The position numbers and the translations under genes were made by a program. Below, piece after piece: positions 1-9,805 of a DNA stretch of 64,000 nucleotides. Each line of letters starts with the position of its first letter. Position 1 is the stretch's first letter. The notes beneath the pieces are model-generated. The model saw only the letters and a program-made list of their open reading frames with translations. It had not been told where the DNA came from and did not search any database. Source of the stretch: Protula sp. h YS-2021 (Eukaryota; Annelida; Polychaeta; Sabellida; Serpulidae); contig OX457034.1 of the NCBI GenBank assembly GCA_949752745.1, positions 6,339,625 to 6,403,624 on the forward strand, in the 5' to 3' direction.

Positions 1-729
1 TTTGTCGCGCCGACATGTTGACTGACACTGGCGGAGGGATTTGGGCTTTTCTTGTTCTCCGATCACTCGATCGTCCAGTTGTTTCATTCGCTTTTTCCAC
101 TCTTTTAAATCCCTATCGTGCTTCGATAAACCAACATACTCGTCGTCATCGTCGTCGACAGTTTCAGTCTTTAACTTAATCGCCTCTAGGCTGGAATGTT
201 GCGAGCCGCCACCGCCTGCCAGAGTCTGACCTTGAGATTGACCTTGAGCAAGGTCATGCTGACTAGACGCGTCTGTTTTCGTATCCTGGTGGTCGTCGCC
301 GAACTGGGCGAGCAGGTCCTCCGCTAGTGACGTAGCTATGTCCTTGTCCTTCAGCGCTAGAAGGTCACTCAGTTCCTGGTCACTTACGGTCTGGATCAGC
401 GTCGAGTCGGCGAGTTCCGGTATGTGACTTCCCTGAGACATGGAACTTGATTGGATGGATCCCTGCGTGACGTCACTCAGTCTGGCAGCGCCATCCTGTA
501 GGCTGTTGCCCAAACCGCGATAAGGCACGTTATTTGAAAAGGGGGCGGGTCCCTGAGGCGTTGGTACGGGGGACGGACCGTGGCTGCTGAAAGGTGAGTT
601 TTGATTGGTTTGAGCGCTTTGCTGCTGCTGCTGCTGCTGTTGTTGTTTGGCTTGTTGATGTTGCTGTTGAACAAACAGCTGCTGTTGCAGCTGCTGAAAT
701 AACTGCTGCTGCTGCGGGTTCAGGGTAGA
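1..729 (-). CDS. KDM6A: KDM6A/UTX exon 11 (partial, runs off the left edge)
   Basis: Acceptor TTTTTAG precedes position 729 and the frame stays open for 243 codons to position 1. The exon codes for the disordered middle of UTX, between the TPR repeats and the JmjC domain. It opens with a Gln-rich stretch (STLNPQQQQLFQQLQQQ) that matches the human LNPAQKLMLEQLESQ region. A run of eight Gln follows (CAA/CAG codons near 610-640), then Ser/Gln/Asp-rich sequence, an acidic DDDDE patch near 150 and a basic KEWKKRMK stretch near 80-100. Phase 0 agrees with exon 10. No donor is seen before the window edge, so the exon or gene continues to the left. Such middle regions are poorly conserved, so the call rests on the linked exons and the short Gln motif. 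Confidence 0.85.
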
Positions 730-911
730 CTAAAAATAGAAATTTGCAAAATAATGATAACACGTACTGAACGAAAAATATCACCCAAGCTGACAGTGTA
801 TTTTTACAAAATCGAAATTTTTTCTTTTATTTTTTATTCTTGATTCTTTGTTCCATACGTTATCTTTTATTAATTTATGTGTTTTCTTTTAGGCAGGGCG
901 ATGTTTGTTAC
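730..911 (-). other. KDM6A intron 10
   Basis: This is a short AT-rich intron with donor GTAACA at 911-906 and acceptor TAG at 732-730. Nothing else is seen in it. Confidence 0.75.
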
Positions 912-1082
912 CTGGTTTTGTTGAAGACACTGCAGCATGTGCATTTGTTGTGGGTTGAGGTAGTAAGGGGGTGGAGGTGAGGATACCGGGTGTTGGGCGG
1001 GTGCCTGCGACCCGCTTCCTTCATCCTCCAGTTTCGGCTTTTTGGCCTCGGGCCCTTCTAAACCATACATCACTGGCCGATC
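912..1082 (-). CDS. KDM6A: KDM6A/UTX exon 10
   Basis: The exon is 171 nt (57 codons), phase 0 at both ends, with acceptor GGTTAG and donor CAG|GTAACA. The peptide starts DRPVMYGLEGPEAKKPKLED, with a KKPK basic cluster that resembles a nuclear localisation signal. It then passes through a Pro-rich PVSSPPPPYY stretch and ends LNPQQMHMLQCLQQNQ. The end resembles the human LTPQKLQHLEQLRANR segment just before the Gln-rich region, which places it in UTX. The first half has no clear vertebrate counterpart. ATG codons occur here, but the exon joins in frame to exon 9, so it is read as internal. Confidence 0.85.
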
Positions 1083-1420
1083 CTAACCGAAGCATCAAAT
1101 CCATCATTTACTTGCTTTTTTATTTATTCGTCCCTTGAATTACACAGTTATCAGGAAGTCTCTGACTATACTTGTGATGTACTGGGGGTTACTTGAGTAC
1201 ATATTTTAATCACAAAATCCCACTTCCGTTCTAACCACAAAAGCATCAATCACTGATGAATTTTACTGGATATATAACAATTATATAGTCGTAATATTGT
1301 TTTTGTTTCAAATCTGTAACCGATTCACTTATAAAGCTTTAGCGACCTAATTTTTTCCATGGAAGAATGGGGGGGGGGGGGAGGGGGGAGAGAGGGGGGT
1401 TAGTGTGGACCAGGAACTAT
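1083..1420 (-). other. KDM6A intron 9, distal part
   Basis: AT-rich intron sequence to about 1360, then a G homopolymer and G-rich tract (about 1368-1400 on the plus strand; C-rich in the transcript). No exon or mobile element is recognised. Confidence 0.6.
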
Positions 1421-1550
1421 ACCTAGGGGTTGCTGTACACCCATGCTTCCAGGACGGCTCGTGGGGGTGTGACGTGGGGTGTGACGTAGTAGGGGGGAGG
1501 GGGGGGGGGTTGATGGTGGGGTGTGGTGGGGGGTGAGGGTAGGCCCCCCA
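1421..1550 (-). repeat. Displaced copy of the 3' end of exon 9 with its splice donor
   Basis: On the minus strand this reads as intron-9 start sequence (CCTACCCTCACCCC), a C-rich tract, and then a close copy of the last about 55 nt of exon 9 (CACGAGCCGTCCTGGAAGCA, then GGGTGTACAGCAACCCC). It ends at CTAG|GTATAG where exon 9 has CCAG|GTGCTG. The same order of pieces occurs at 2463-2620, so this is a circularly permuted repeat unit displaced by about 1.1 kb. It has no acceptor of its own and is not taken as an exon. Confidence 0.8.
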
Positions 1551-1931
1551 CCACACCAAATCTAAAGTTTATTTTACAACTTATTCTACTTTACATAACA
1601 TGGTCAAATTGAGGTCGAAATATTTTTTCAAATCCTTACTCATCATGTAAAATTGCTGGAAATAGCGCTCATTTTGCACATTTCCCTCTGAAATTTCGTT
1701 TTGCCGTTTTTACGTCTTTATGAGAAAGCAGTGCTTCTGGCCAGACCTTTTTACTGTCTGAGCATACTCCGGAAGTTTCTTCCAACCAGTCAGTGTTACA
1801 ATTGTCTGCTCCGGAAGCTTCAGCGAATGCTTTTTTTCAACGTATACTTTGGTAAATTGCAGTCAGCCAAAACTTTATTAAATTGCAATTTGCTAATGTC
1901 CGGAGTATTATGTAATCCCGTGATGAGCATG
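1551..1931 (-). other. Intron 9, no recognised feature
   Basis: Unique-looking AT-rich sequence. A 77-codon plus-strand ORF here shows no recognisable domain and is not called. Confidence 0.5.
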
Positions 1932-2078
1932 TAACAGTGTATTATTTAAAATAAGAATTTATGAAGCAAATAAGAAATCAGATATTTTTTGTTGTAAAAT
2001 GCGGTAGTTCACCCATGACAAAAAATATCTGATTTCTTATTTGCTTCATAAATTCTTATTTTAAATAATACACTGTTA
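1932..2078. repeat. Perfect 61-bp inverted repeat (long hairpin)
   Basis: Arms 1932-1992 and 2018-2078 are exact reverse complements by eye over 61 nt, separated by a 25-nt spacer. They are AT-rich (TAACAGTGTATTATTTAAAA at the outer end). It lies in intron 9, so the pre-mRNA would carry a long double-stranded stem. It may be a young foldback or MITE-type element; outer target duplications are not clear. Confidence 0.9.
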
Positions 2079-2291
2079 TGTATTTAACACTGATCCGAGT
2101 TAAGTTCTTTTGTATAAAAAACCAGATTGCAATGTCCAGATGAAAAGGACTTTTGGCAGTAATCTTCAGAGAAGCAATTAACCTTTCATTCACTTTAAAA
2201 CAGAAATGACATGTAATTTAAAAAGTTGAAAAGGGATCAATTCAGTGTGTTATTAATAATTATCAATCAATTAGCTTTCTTGGGGGGGGGG

Positions 2292-2425
2292 GAGGTGAAG
2301 ATTTGATATCAAATGTTCACCGGGGGGAGTTAAAATATGATAAGGGGGGGTGAATATTTGATGACCAAATTTCTATCAAATATGCACCCCCCGGTGAAGA
2401 TTTGATATCAAATCTTCACCGGGGG
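2292..2425. repeat. Two related palindromes centred on GATATC
   Basis: The segment 2388-2425 is a perfect 38-bp palindrome centred at 2406/2407 (half-site CCCCCGGTGAAGATTTGAT). A near-perfect sister copy lies at about 2292-2320, and a degraded third version is at 2340-2375. G runs flank each copy. No protein or RNA function is recognised. Confidence 0.75.
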
Positions 2426-2462
2426 TGAGGTTTCTAGGGGGGTGAAAATTTGATGCCACACC

Positions 2463-2552
2463 GGCACGCCTCGTGGGGTGTGACGTAGTAGGGGGGGGGG
2501 GGGGGTTGGTGGTGGGGTGTGATGAGGGGTGAGGGTAGGCAAGGATCAGCAC
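2463..2552 (-). repeat. Partial tandem copy of exon 9 sequence just downstream of its donor
   Basis: Minus-strand TACTACGTCACACCCCACGA plus GGCGTGCCGG (about 2463-2492) repeats exon 9 sequence CACTACGTCACACCCCACGA plus GCCGTGCCGG (about 2580-2610). The period is about 120-125 bp and a C14 tract lies between. With 1421-1550 this makes three copies of one unit that spans the exon 9/intron 9 boundary. Confidence 0.75.
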
Positions 2553-2680
2553 CTGGGGTTGCTGCACACCCATGCTTCCGGCACGGCTCGTGGGGTGTGA
2601 CGTAGTGGCCCCCTGGCGTGACGTCAGCTCAGCAGGGATAGGCAAACTCCACGCCTCCTCTATTGACGGAAGTGTCTTGG
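2553..2680 (-). CDS. KDM6A: KDM6A/UTX exon 9
   Basis: 128 nt: two bases complete a codon from exon 8, then 42 codons ending in phase 0 at CAG|GTGCTG. It contains [20 protein letters not shown] followed by RQG, nearly identical to human [26 protein letters not shown], the segment just C-terminal to the TPRs. The last 19 residues ([19 protein letters not shown]) are lineage-specific and come from the part that is also duplicated in intron 9. Acceptor choice: TTTTACAG at 2683 would give the wrong phase, while the overlapping ACAGAG acceptor at 2681 fits the phase-1 end of exon 8. The tandem AG pair leaves a small doubt about the first residue. Confidence 0.9.
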
Positions 2681-3512
2681 CTCTGTAAAACAACCAGGCC
2701 TTAATGCTATGCCCAACATCTACAGACAAAACCTATTCCGCATTTACCTTCGCTGTGAATCAGATACCCATAGAATTTTTATATCAATAGTGTCTCAGTG
2801 TCTTTAAAAAAGTGTGTAAATGATGTCACTTTTTTTCCTATTTAGAATTTTATTATAGAGCAAAGAGATCAACAAAAACCCCAGTACGAAAGCCAAACAG
2901 GTGTTTAACTGCAGTCTGTAGCCACGAGTCCCCGTCACTAATTGACAGCTGACGCCTTCGCCACTGATGTGATGACGTCAGCAGCAGCCATGCACAGCAC
3001 ACCCAGCAACTGTAGCACCGGCAACATTGTGAGGTGATCCTAATTCCCGAGGAAGTAGGACTTCTCGCTCGAAGTCATACAGCCAAAGTGGTCTTATTCA
3101 ACCCGTTCACGATCTGGATTTCGGCACGGATCACGCATCAAAGAACCCACCACCGGAGGACCGACACGTCCAAAAAAACACCTCGAATTATACAACAAAT
3201 TACCACTTCTCCACTCACTTTTGCTGGAAGTGCTTTGCCGGTATCTGACTCAGATTTTCTTGCAGAATCCTTATTCTGGATCTTAAATTTTCACTCAAGT
3301 TTGCTGCAAAAAATTAATCACCAACATCATGTAATTTTCTATAAGTGCTGCATTTTTATTCTTATGGTTGCGGAAATATTTACTCCTACTCTCTTTGGCA
3401 CTTCAAAAATAAATAAATAAATAAAACATAGAAATAAACAGATTAAAAAACAATCTACTGGGTAATCAACCCATCAACGAAAGAAGCGGGGATGAAGGTT
3501 AAGGATTCGAAC
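2681..3512 (-). other. KDM6A intron 8
   Basis: No exon seen. I looked for the human ALAARIKYLQ-type segment that lies between the sequences of exons 8 and 9 and did not find it. An (AAAT)n tract lies at about 3405-3425. The 128-codon plus-strand ORF (3034-3420) has no recognisable domain. Confidence 0.6.
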
Positions 3513-3688
3513 CTTTGGTGTTCTTGGCTGCGTTGAGGTAACAGGTGAGGGCGTCCTTGGGTTGACTGACGGTCTCGTACAGTATGCCCAGGTCGGTCCA
3601 GGCGGCGGAGTGTCCCTTGTCGAGCTGCACGGCGCAGATGTACGCCTGCAGCGCGTCCATAGGCTGGTTCTGCTGCTGGTAGAGCACT
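3513..3688 (-). CDS. KDM6A: KDM6A/UTX exon 8 (TPR repeats)
   Basis: 176 nt, entered in phase 2 (one base completes a Gly codon), leaving in phase 1. It codes [20 protein letters not shown] then [18 protein letters not shown], almost the human UTX sequence for the last TPR units, and ends YLNAAKNTK. These TPRs are the protein-interaction part of UTX in the KMT2C/D (COMPASS-like) complex. The proposed donor AAAG|GTTCGA is weak. Reading past it gives a stop after four codons (GSNP), so a premature end or another exon cannot be excluded. The acceptor GTGACAG at 3689 is the first, diverged unit of the minisatellite that fills 3691-4545. Confidence 0.9.
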
Positions 3689-3690
3689 CT

Positions 3691-4545
3691 GTCACATAAA
3701 ACACAGCGACACGTCAAGGCTCCACCCCGAGCTCTGGTCGCTCTGTGACCGTCACGGAAAAACGTCAAGGCTCCCCCCCGAGCTCTGATCGCTCTGTGAC
3801 TGTCACGGAAAAACGTCAAGACTCTCCCGAGCTCTGATCGCTCTGTGACCGTCACAGAAAAACGTCAAGGCCCCCCCCCCCCCCGAGCTCTGGTCGCTCT
3901 GTGACCGTCACAGAAACACGTCAAGGCTCCCCCCGAGCTCTGATCGCTCTGTGACCGTCACGGAAAAACGTCAAGACTCGCCAGAGCTCTGGTCGCTCTG
4001 TGACCGTCACAGAAACACGTCAAGACTCGCCAGAGCTCTGGTCGCTCTGTGACCGTCACAGAAAAACGTCAAGACTCGCCAGAGCTCTGGTCGCTCTGTG
4101 ACCGTCACAGAAACACGTCAAGACTCGCCAGAGCTCTGGTCGCTCTGTGAGCGTCACAGAAACACGTCAAGACTCGCCAGAGCTCTGGTCGCTCTGTGAC
4201 CGTCACAGAAACACGTCAAGACTCGCCAGAGCTCTCGTCGATCTGTGACCGTCACAGCAACACGTCAAGACTCCCCGAGCTCTGGTCGATCTATGACCGT
4301 CACAGCAATACGTCAAGACTACCCACAGCACTGATCGCCCTGTGACCGTCACAGCAACACTTCAAGACTCCGCTGAGCCGTGCTTCATATTACCGTCACA
4401 GCAACAAGTCACACCCTCCCGAGCCGTGACCGCTCTGTGACAGTCATGTTAACCGTCACAGCAACACGTCACACCCTCCCCAGCCGTGACCGCTCTGTTA
4501 CAGTCATGTTCATGACCGTCACACCTTCCCGAAACACCAACTTTC
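3691..4545 (-). repeat. 49-bp minisatellite abutting and resembling the exon 8 acceptor
   Basis: About 17 units, 49 bp in the best-kept part (4033 to 4082 is one period) and degenerate beyond about 4300. Each unit carries the palindrome CTGTGACCGTCACAG. In transcript sense a unit runs CTTGACGTG, a T-rich stretch, then GTCACAG|AGCGACCAG. The true acceptor region runs CTTGACGTG, TCGCTGTGTTTTAT, then GTGACAG|AGTGCTC. The shared order implies that the real 3' splice site is the terminal unit and that each unit carries an AG in a similar setting. Confidence 0.8.
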
Positions 4546-6519
4546 AAATACCGTGAAATTCTCACCGGTTAGTATTCAACCCGTTTGTGACGGTTAACCG
4601 CTGCGCAGTTACCCGACTTCTCCTGTGTATTTCTACTATTTACGGGGCAAAACTTCCACCCTCTCTCTTCCCTTACTGCATTAGACAGATATCATAAAAG
4701 TACAACATTATCCACAACAACCTTCGAGATATCGCATTAGTGGATTTTCAGTGCGACTTATTTGATTGGAGTCTGCACAAAATACACCCACGCGTCCAGA
4801 CAGAGACATTTCCAAGACTTCCGCTGAGCGCGTTCACTGATGAGCTGCGGGGGGGGGGGGGGGGTAAAGGGGGCGGGGAGGTTTGGTGAGCTAGTGGAAA
4901 AGAGGCAAACAAGTAAGTTCAGACAGGGACCCTCTTGCTTCAGGCGTGTTCTGAAGCCGCTTGGCCGCAGCAAATGACTGGAAGTAACCACGAAAACAAC
5001 CTACGGGGCAAAAAGGTCTCATACCCCATCCTTATCAAACAGCGCTTTTTCACACCTCGTTTGGCCCTTTTTTTTCTTTGTTTTGTTTCGAGGGGGAGGG
5101 GAGGGAGGAGGGGGAGGAGGGGGAGGGTGGTGTGAGGAAAGTCCACAGCCTGATGTTCAAATATCACCCAACCGTCACAATGCATCGTCAGGGTTCACCA
5201 CGAGTGCGTCGATTAACCGATTCTCACAGTACCACCCCTAATCCCCTCCGCCTACAGCCCCCTTCTCCTCTATTCCCCCTCTACCTCCCCCCTCCCCCCC
5301 CCCCCGACAAGTCAGCCAAAACATGCTGAACTAAATAAGAACCAAGTCGCTTAACGATACATGTATTTTACGCTATCCAAATCCTTATCACAATGTCGAT
5401 TTGCTTTTCATTTTCTCATTGAATTTAGCACTTATTGTAGCCCTTATTGTAGCCCTTATTGTAGCACTTATTGTAGCACTTAAGCGATATTTCCGTACCC
5501 TACAAAAATCAACACAGTTTCAAATTTACATTAAATACGACAACACAAGGTGTGGTTTCAAATAGCACAGGATATTTTTTCTTGATTAATACCGACACAA
5601 AGATGACAACCTTCGGCCCTATTGAACTTTAACAACACTCATTGTGCTATTCTAGTAACGTCAGCTGCAGGAACAAGGTTCAAATCGGTGCGTCGCTTTC
5701 AAACGCTGTCCTTCAAACTAATTTGATCAACGTTTGTGCCCACAGTAAGCGATACCTCAGGCGACATCGCTTTGTCGGACATATTCGGCTAAACCAATGT
5801 CTTTTTTAACGGTTTCTATAGAAGAAAAAAAATGGATACATTTGAAGCAAATAATTCGCCTGATTCGAACCATCTGAGACGATTCGGGTGATTAATAGCG
5901 ATCCTGTAAAGGAAGTGTTATCGTATATTTGAGTGCACTTCACGCTACAGCAGAGGCTCGTGCCATAAGGCGGGATTCCACCAGCGTAATTCGCATGGTC
6001 ATTTGTGCCACATCTAAAACTGGACGCCTCACCAACGGCCGGAATTACGTGGTCAACTGGTAGCTAAGAACATTGACACTCCGAAAATTTGGCGTCTGCT
6101 GTGCACGAAACCATAAGTCACTGGTTAACGGAAACTACCGAAGGGTCTCACGAAGTTCTAGTCACCATGAAAACAATGCACAAACCTCGTCGCCTCTCGT
6201 GTAGGACGAGACCATAAAACTGAATACCATGGCGTGACCTAGTCGGTTTTCTTTCACGTGCCACCTCTGCCTAGAACGATCGATCGTTAACGCCCTGGAG
6301 ATCACGCACTTGAAACACTAGCTAACCACGAAGCAAGCTTTTAGAGAAAAAGACTCCTTGTTGCAATTTATGTACTCCCAGCAAATTCCTGTAACCCTGC
6401 TCACCTAAGACCGCCAGCAACCGTTTCCAAAGCTGGTCACAGCAACACCCTCTTTCAGCAAAACCAAGCCATTTAAACTCAACACCCGAAACTACCCATA
6501 TTACACTCTTATCTCTTAT
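4546..6519 (-). other. KDM6A intron 7, middle
   Basis: No exon recognised. It contains a G13-14 run near 4850-4864, a GGGAGG-rich tract at about 5087-5130 (a G-quadruplex pattern on the plus strand), a C-rich stretch at about 5275-5305 and a 12-bp tandem repeat (ATTGTAGCACTT-type, about five units, 5423-5482). From 5490 to 6519 it looks unique, with no recognisable gene. Confidence 0.55.
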
Positions 6520-6856
6520 ATATTACACACGCCAGTATCACCCTTCTCAATCTACTCACCCTATGATGCACCACTTGGTGGCGCTGGCCTCGCTCCTATC
6601 TGTTTCATATTTACATGCGCCAGCAACACCATTTTCCACCTACTCGTTCTAATCTCTTATATAATATTATTTACATGCACCAGAAACGCCCTTCTCCGCC
6701 TACTCACCCTATGGAACACCACGTGTAAGCGCTCGCCTCGCTCTTATCTGATTCATATTTAAATGCGCCAGCAACACCATTTTCCACCTACTCGTTCTGA
6801 TCTCTTACATAATATTTATTTTCATACACCAGAAACACCCTTCTGCACCTACTCAC
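6520..6856 (-). repeat. 148-bp tandem copies of the exon 7 3' end plus donor
   Basis: Two intronic units follow exon 7 at a period of 148-149 bp (ACTCACCC occurs at 6554, 6702 and 6851 on the plus strand). Each unit holds the last about 42 nt of exon 7, the donor ATAGG|GTGAGTAG and about 100 nt of intron. The copied exon ends would still read DKSEASAYTWCSIG and DRSEASATKWCIIG, against [14 protein letters not shown] in the real exon. The exon is thus the first of three tandem units. Confidence 0.9.
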
Positions 6857-7082
6857 CCTATGGAGCACCACGTGTCAGCGCTCGCCTCGCTCTTATCGAT
6901 CGAGTGACGATAAGACACGAAGGCGTCGTGGACTTTGCCGATAGACGAGAAGCAGCGGCCCAGAAAGTACCAGCTTTGCCCGCTCGCCGGGTCAACTTCG
7001 ATCGATTTCTGAAGGCTCTGAACGGCGTACGTTTCGCGCGTCTGAGCGTCCCCCAGACTCTCAATACTGTGAAACATCCATC
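6857..7082 (-). CDS. KDM6A: KDM6A/UTX exon 7 (TPR repeats)
   Basis: 226 nt, entered in phase 1 (acceptor TTTCAG) and left in phase 2 at ATAGG|GTGAGT, a strong donor. It codes [40 protein letters not shown], then [20 protein letters not shown] and [15 protein letters not shown]. The match to human UTX ([42 protein letters not shown]) is nearly complete, so this exon alone identifies the gene family. It holds central TPR units. The 3' 42 nt and the donor are tandemly copied in the intron at 6520-6856. Confidence 0.97.
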
Positions 7083-8258
7083 CTGAAACCGAAAATCAAT
7101 CATTCCTCACTGAGAAAAAAAAAAGAATAACCTCATGTATTTTGATTGATTTGTTTGTATTTTTTTTATATTCCAGGTTAACGCATGTGTAAGTATATAT
7201 CCTGTGTGAGTAAGCTTTGTGTGACGTAAACCGCTTTTGAGACTTTTGAAGGGCATCGGTTTACTTTGTTTTGTTTTTTATTTTTATCACACTTTATAAA
7301 CCATTATTTACTATATACACGCACAGTGACTGCCAATTTCTGAATGAAATGATGTGTAAGTTGTGCTAACAAATATAGAAGCTGCGGAAATGGCAAGAAC
7401 GAGTCAGATGTGGCCCTTCGCCTCAACAAGGACCAGAAAGAGGCGACCCTGAAAACGCTAAAACCTCAACAAAAAAAAAAAAAAAAAAAAAAAAAAACCA
7501 CACACACACACACACAGACACACAGTGTATTCACTTACAACGCGCTGTGAACAATGCAGTCAAACCGCATGGAGAAAGCACTTTATGATCATGTCCGCCA
7601 TCCCTCCGCCTTATATGCCTTATATGTGTCACAAAACCAGTAAACAGAGCGTGGGTTGTCCCCATTTTAACTCCAAACTGTTGTTTCACGGCTTATAAAT
7701 ATTCCACACTAAACTGCTTTTTTGATGCTTTGATTCTTATTTTTTTTATTGCTTCTAGAATAAGCTCAGAAAATGCATTTGTGAAAAGATAAATGTCGTC
7801 TGAGTGGGCGTGCTAGAGGAAACTCTATGTACAAATAGGGCAACTAATTCTTCGCAATATACAATGACGTCACTGCACTGTGTGTTTTACGTCGCTGACA
7901 TATGTGCTCTTCATCTCTGTGCTGACATATGCATGCAGTGTTTTGTAATTACCTGGAAAATACTTGCATTACGCACACGAAACGAGAGACACATGTTCTT
8001 CTATTGCTCTTTGGTGGCTCAAATTAAACGTGCCCTCTTGCGTCAGAAAAAGCCTTACCATAGGCAGACTAAACTATTATGTAATTGTTTTGGTTTTCAG
8101 ACAAAGGTAAATGACATGTTTTAAGTCACGTAGCCAAGTCTGGGAACAAAAGAGCAGCCGTTTATCTCAAGAGGTTTGCTCTCGCGAACACACTGAGGGC
8201 AGGCAAAAAATTTGGATGTGGGCCAAGAGGTGGTTGGGGAGAGCAGCGTGGAGGGACA
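7083..8258 (-). other. KDM6A intron 6, exon-7 side
   Basis: No exon recognised. A poly-A/(CA)n microsatellite occupies about 7469-7525 on the plus strand. The rest, including the 106-codon plus ORF at 7804-8124, shows no recognisable domain. Confidence 0.55.
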
Positions 8259-8800
8259 AGGCGTTTGTCGGGGAGGGTACTATGGACGGGGACGGTACCA
8301 TGGACGGACGAGGCGTTTGTCGGGGAGGGTTCCATGGACGGGGACGGTACCATGGACGGACCAGGCGTTTGTCGGGGAGGGTACCATGGACGGGGACGGT
8401 ACCATGGACGGACCAGGCGTTTGTCGGGGAGGGTACCATGGACGGGGACGGTACCATGGACGGACCAGGCGTTTGTCGGGGAGGGTACCATGGACGGGGA
8501 CGGTACCATGGACGGACCAGGCGTTTGTCGGGGAGGGTACCATGGACGGGGACGGTACCATGGACGGACCAGGCGTTTGTCGGGGAGGGTACCATGGACG
8601 GGGACGGTACCATGGACGGACCAGGCGTTTGTCGGGGAGGGTACCATGGACGGGGACGGTACCATGGACGGACCAGGCGTTTGTCGGGGAGGGTACTATG
8701 GACGGGGACGGTACCATGGACGGACCAGGCGTTTGTCGGGGAGGGTACTATGGACGGGGACGGTACCATGGACGGACCAAGCGTTTGTCGGGGAGAACAG
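8259..8800. repeat. 52-bp minisatellite
   Basis: About ten nearly identical 52-bp units, each with CGTTTGTCGGGGAGGGTACC and two copies of GTACCATGGACGG (one followed by GGACG, one by ACCAGG). Variants include GTACTATGG at both ends of the array. All frames are open, which explains the long predicted ORFs; none is taken as a gene. Confidence 0.95.
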
Positions 8801-9748
8801 CGTCGACGGGTCAGACGGTTGTTCGGGTGGGCACCGTGGACGGGACAGACGGTTGTTCGGGTGGGCACTGTGGACGGGACAGACGGTTGTTCGGGTGGGC
8901 ACCGTGGACGGGTCAGACGGTTGTTCGGGTGGGCACCGTGGACGGGACAGACGGTTGTTCGGGTGGGCACCGTGGACGGGACAGACGGTTGTTCGGGTGG
9001 GCACCGTGGACGGGTCAGACGGTTGTTCGGGTGGGCACCGTGGACGGGACAGACGGTTGTTCGGGTGGGCACCGTGGGCGGGACAGACGGTTGTTCGGGT
9101 GGGCACCGTGGACGGGACAGACGGTTGTTCGGGTGGGCACCGTGGACGGGACAGACGGTTGTTCGGGTGGGCACCGTGGACGGGACAGACGGTTGTTGGG
9201 GTGGTGCACCCTGGACGGGACAGACGGTTGTTCGGGTGGGCACCGTGGACGTGACAGACGGTTGTTTCGGTAGGCACCGTGGACGTCACAGACGGTTGTT
9301 CGGGTGGGCACTGTGGACGGGACAGACGGTTGTTGGGGTGGTGCACCGTGGACGGGACAGACGGTTGTTGGGGTGGTGCACCGTGGACGGGACAGACGGT
9401 TGTTCGGGTGGGCACCGTGGACGGGACAGACGGTTGTTCGGGTGGGCACCGTGGACGGGACAGACGGTTGTTCGGGCGGGCACCGTGGACGGGACAGACG
9501 GTTGTTGGGGTGGTGCACCCTGGACGGGACAGACGGTTGTTCGGGTGGGCACCGTGGACGGGACAGACGGTTGTTTCCGGTGGGCACCGTGGACGTCACA
9601 GACGGATGTTCGGGTGGGCACCGTGGACGGGACAGACGGTTGTTCGGGTGGGCACCGTGGACGTCACAGACGGTTGTTCGGGTGGGCACCGTGGACGGGA
9701 CAGACGGTTGTTGGGGTGGGCACCGTGGACGGGACAGACGGTTGTCAG
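8801..9748. repeat. 34-bp minisatellite next to exon 6
   Basis: About 28 units of 34 bp (GTGGGCACCGTGGACGGGAC then AGACGGTTGTTCGG), with recurring variants such as GGGGTGGTGCACC and GTGGACGTCACAGACGG. The GGACGG core is shared with the adjoining 52-bp array, so the two may have a common origin. The array ends 58 bp from the exon 6 donor. It does not copy exon 6. Confidence 0.95.
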
Positions 9749-9805
9749 TGAGGGCAGTGCGGAAGTTTATTTTATTTATTTTCAAGGAGGGGGGGGGGGC
9801 GTTAC

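Noticed and set aside
1421..1550. Additional KDM6A exon
   Set aside because: It copies the end of exon 9, but has no acceptor at the right place and would repeat the same peptide. Exon 9 joins exon 10 in phase without it.
6520..6750. Alternative mutually exclusive exons derived from exon 7
   Set aside because: Only the last about 42 nt of the exon are copied and no acceptor precedes them, so they are donor-bearing fragments and not full exons.
8111..9751. 546-codon plus-strand ORF and its partners on both strands
   Set aside because: Translations of the 52-bp and 34-bp arrays. Several frames are open at once and no domain is recognised.
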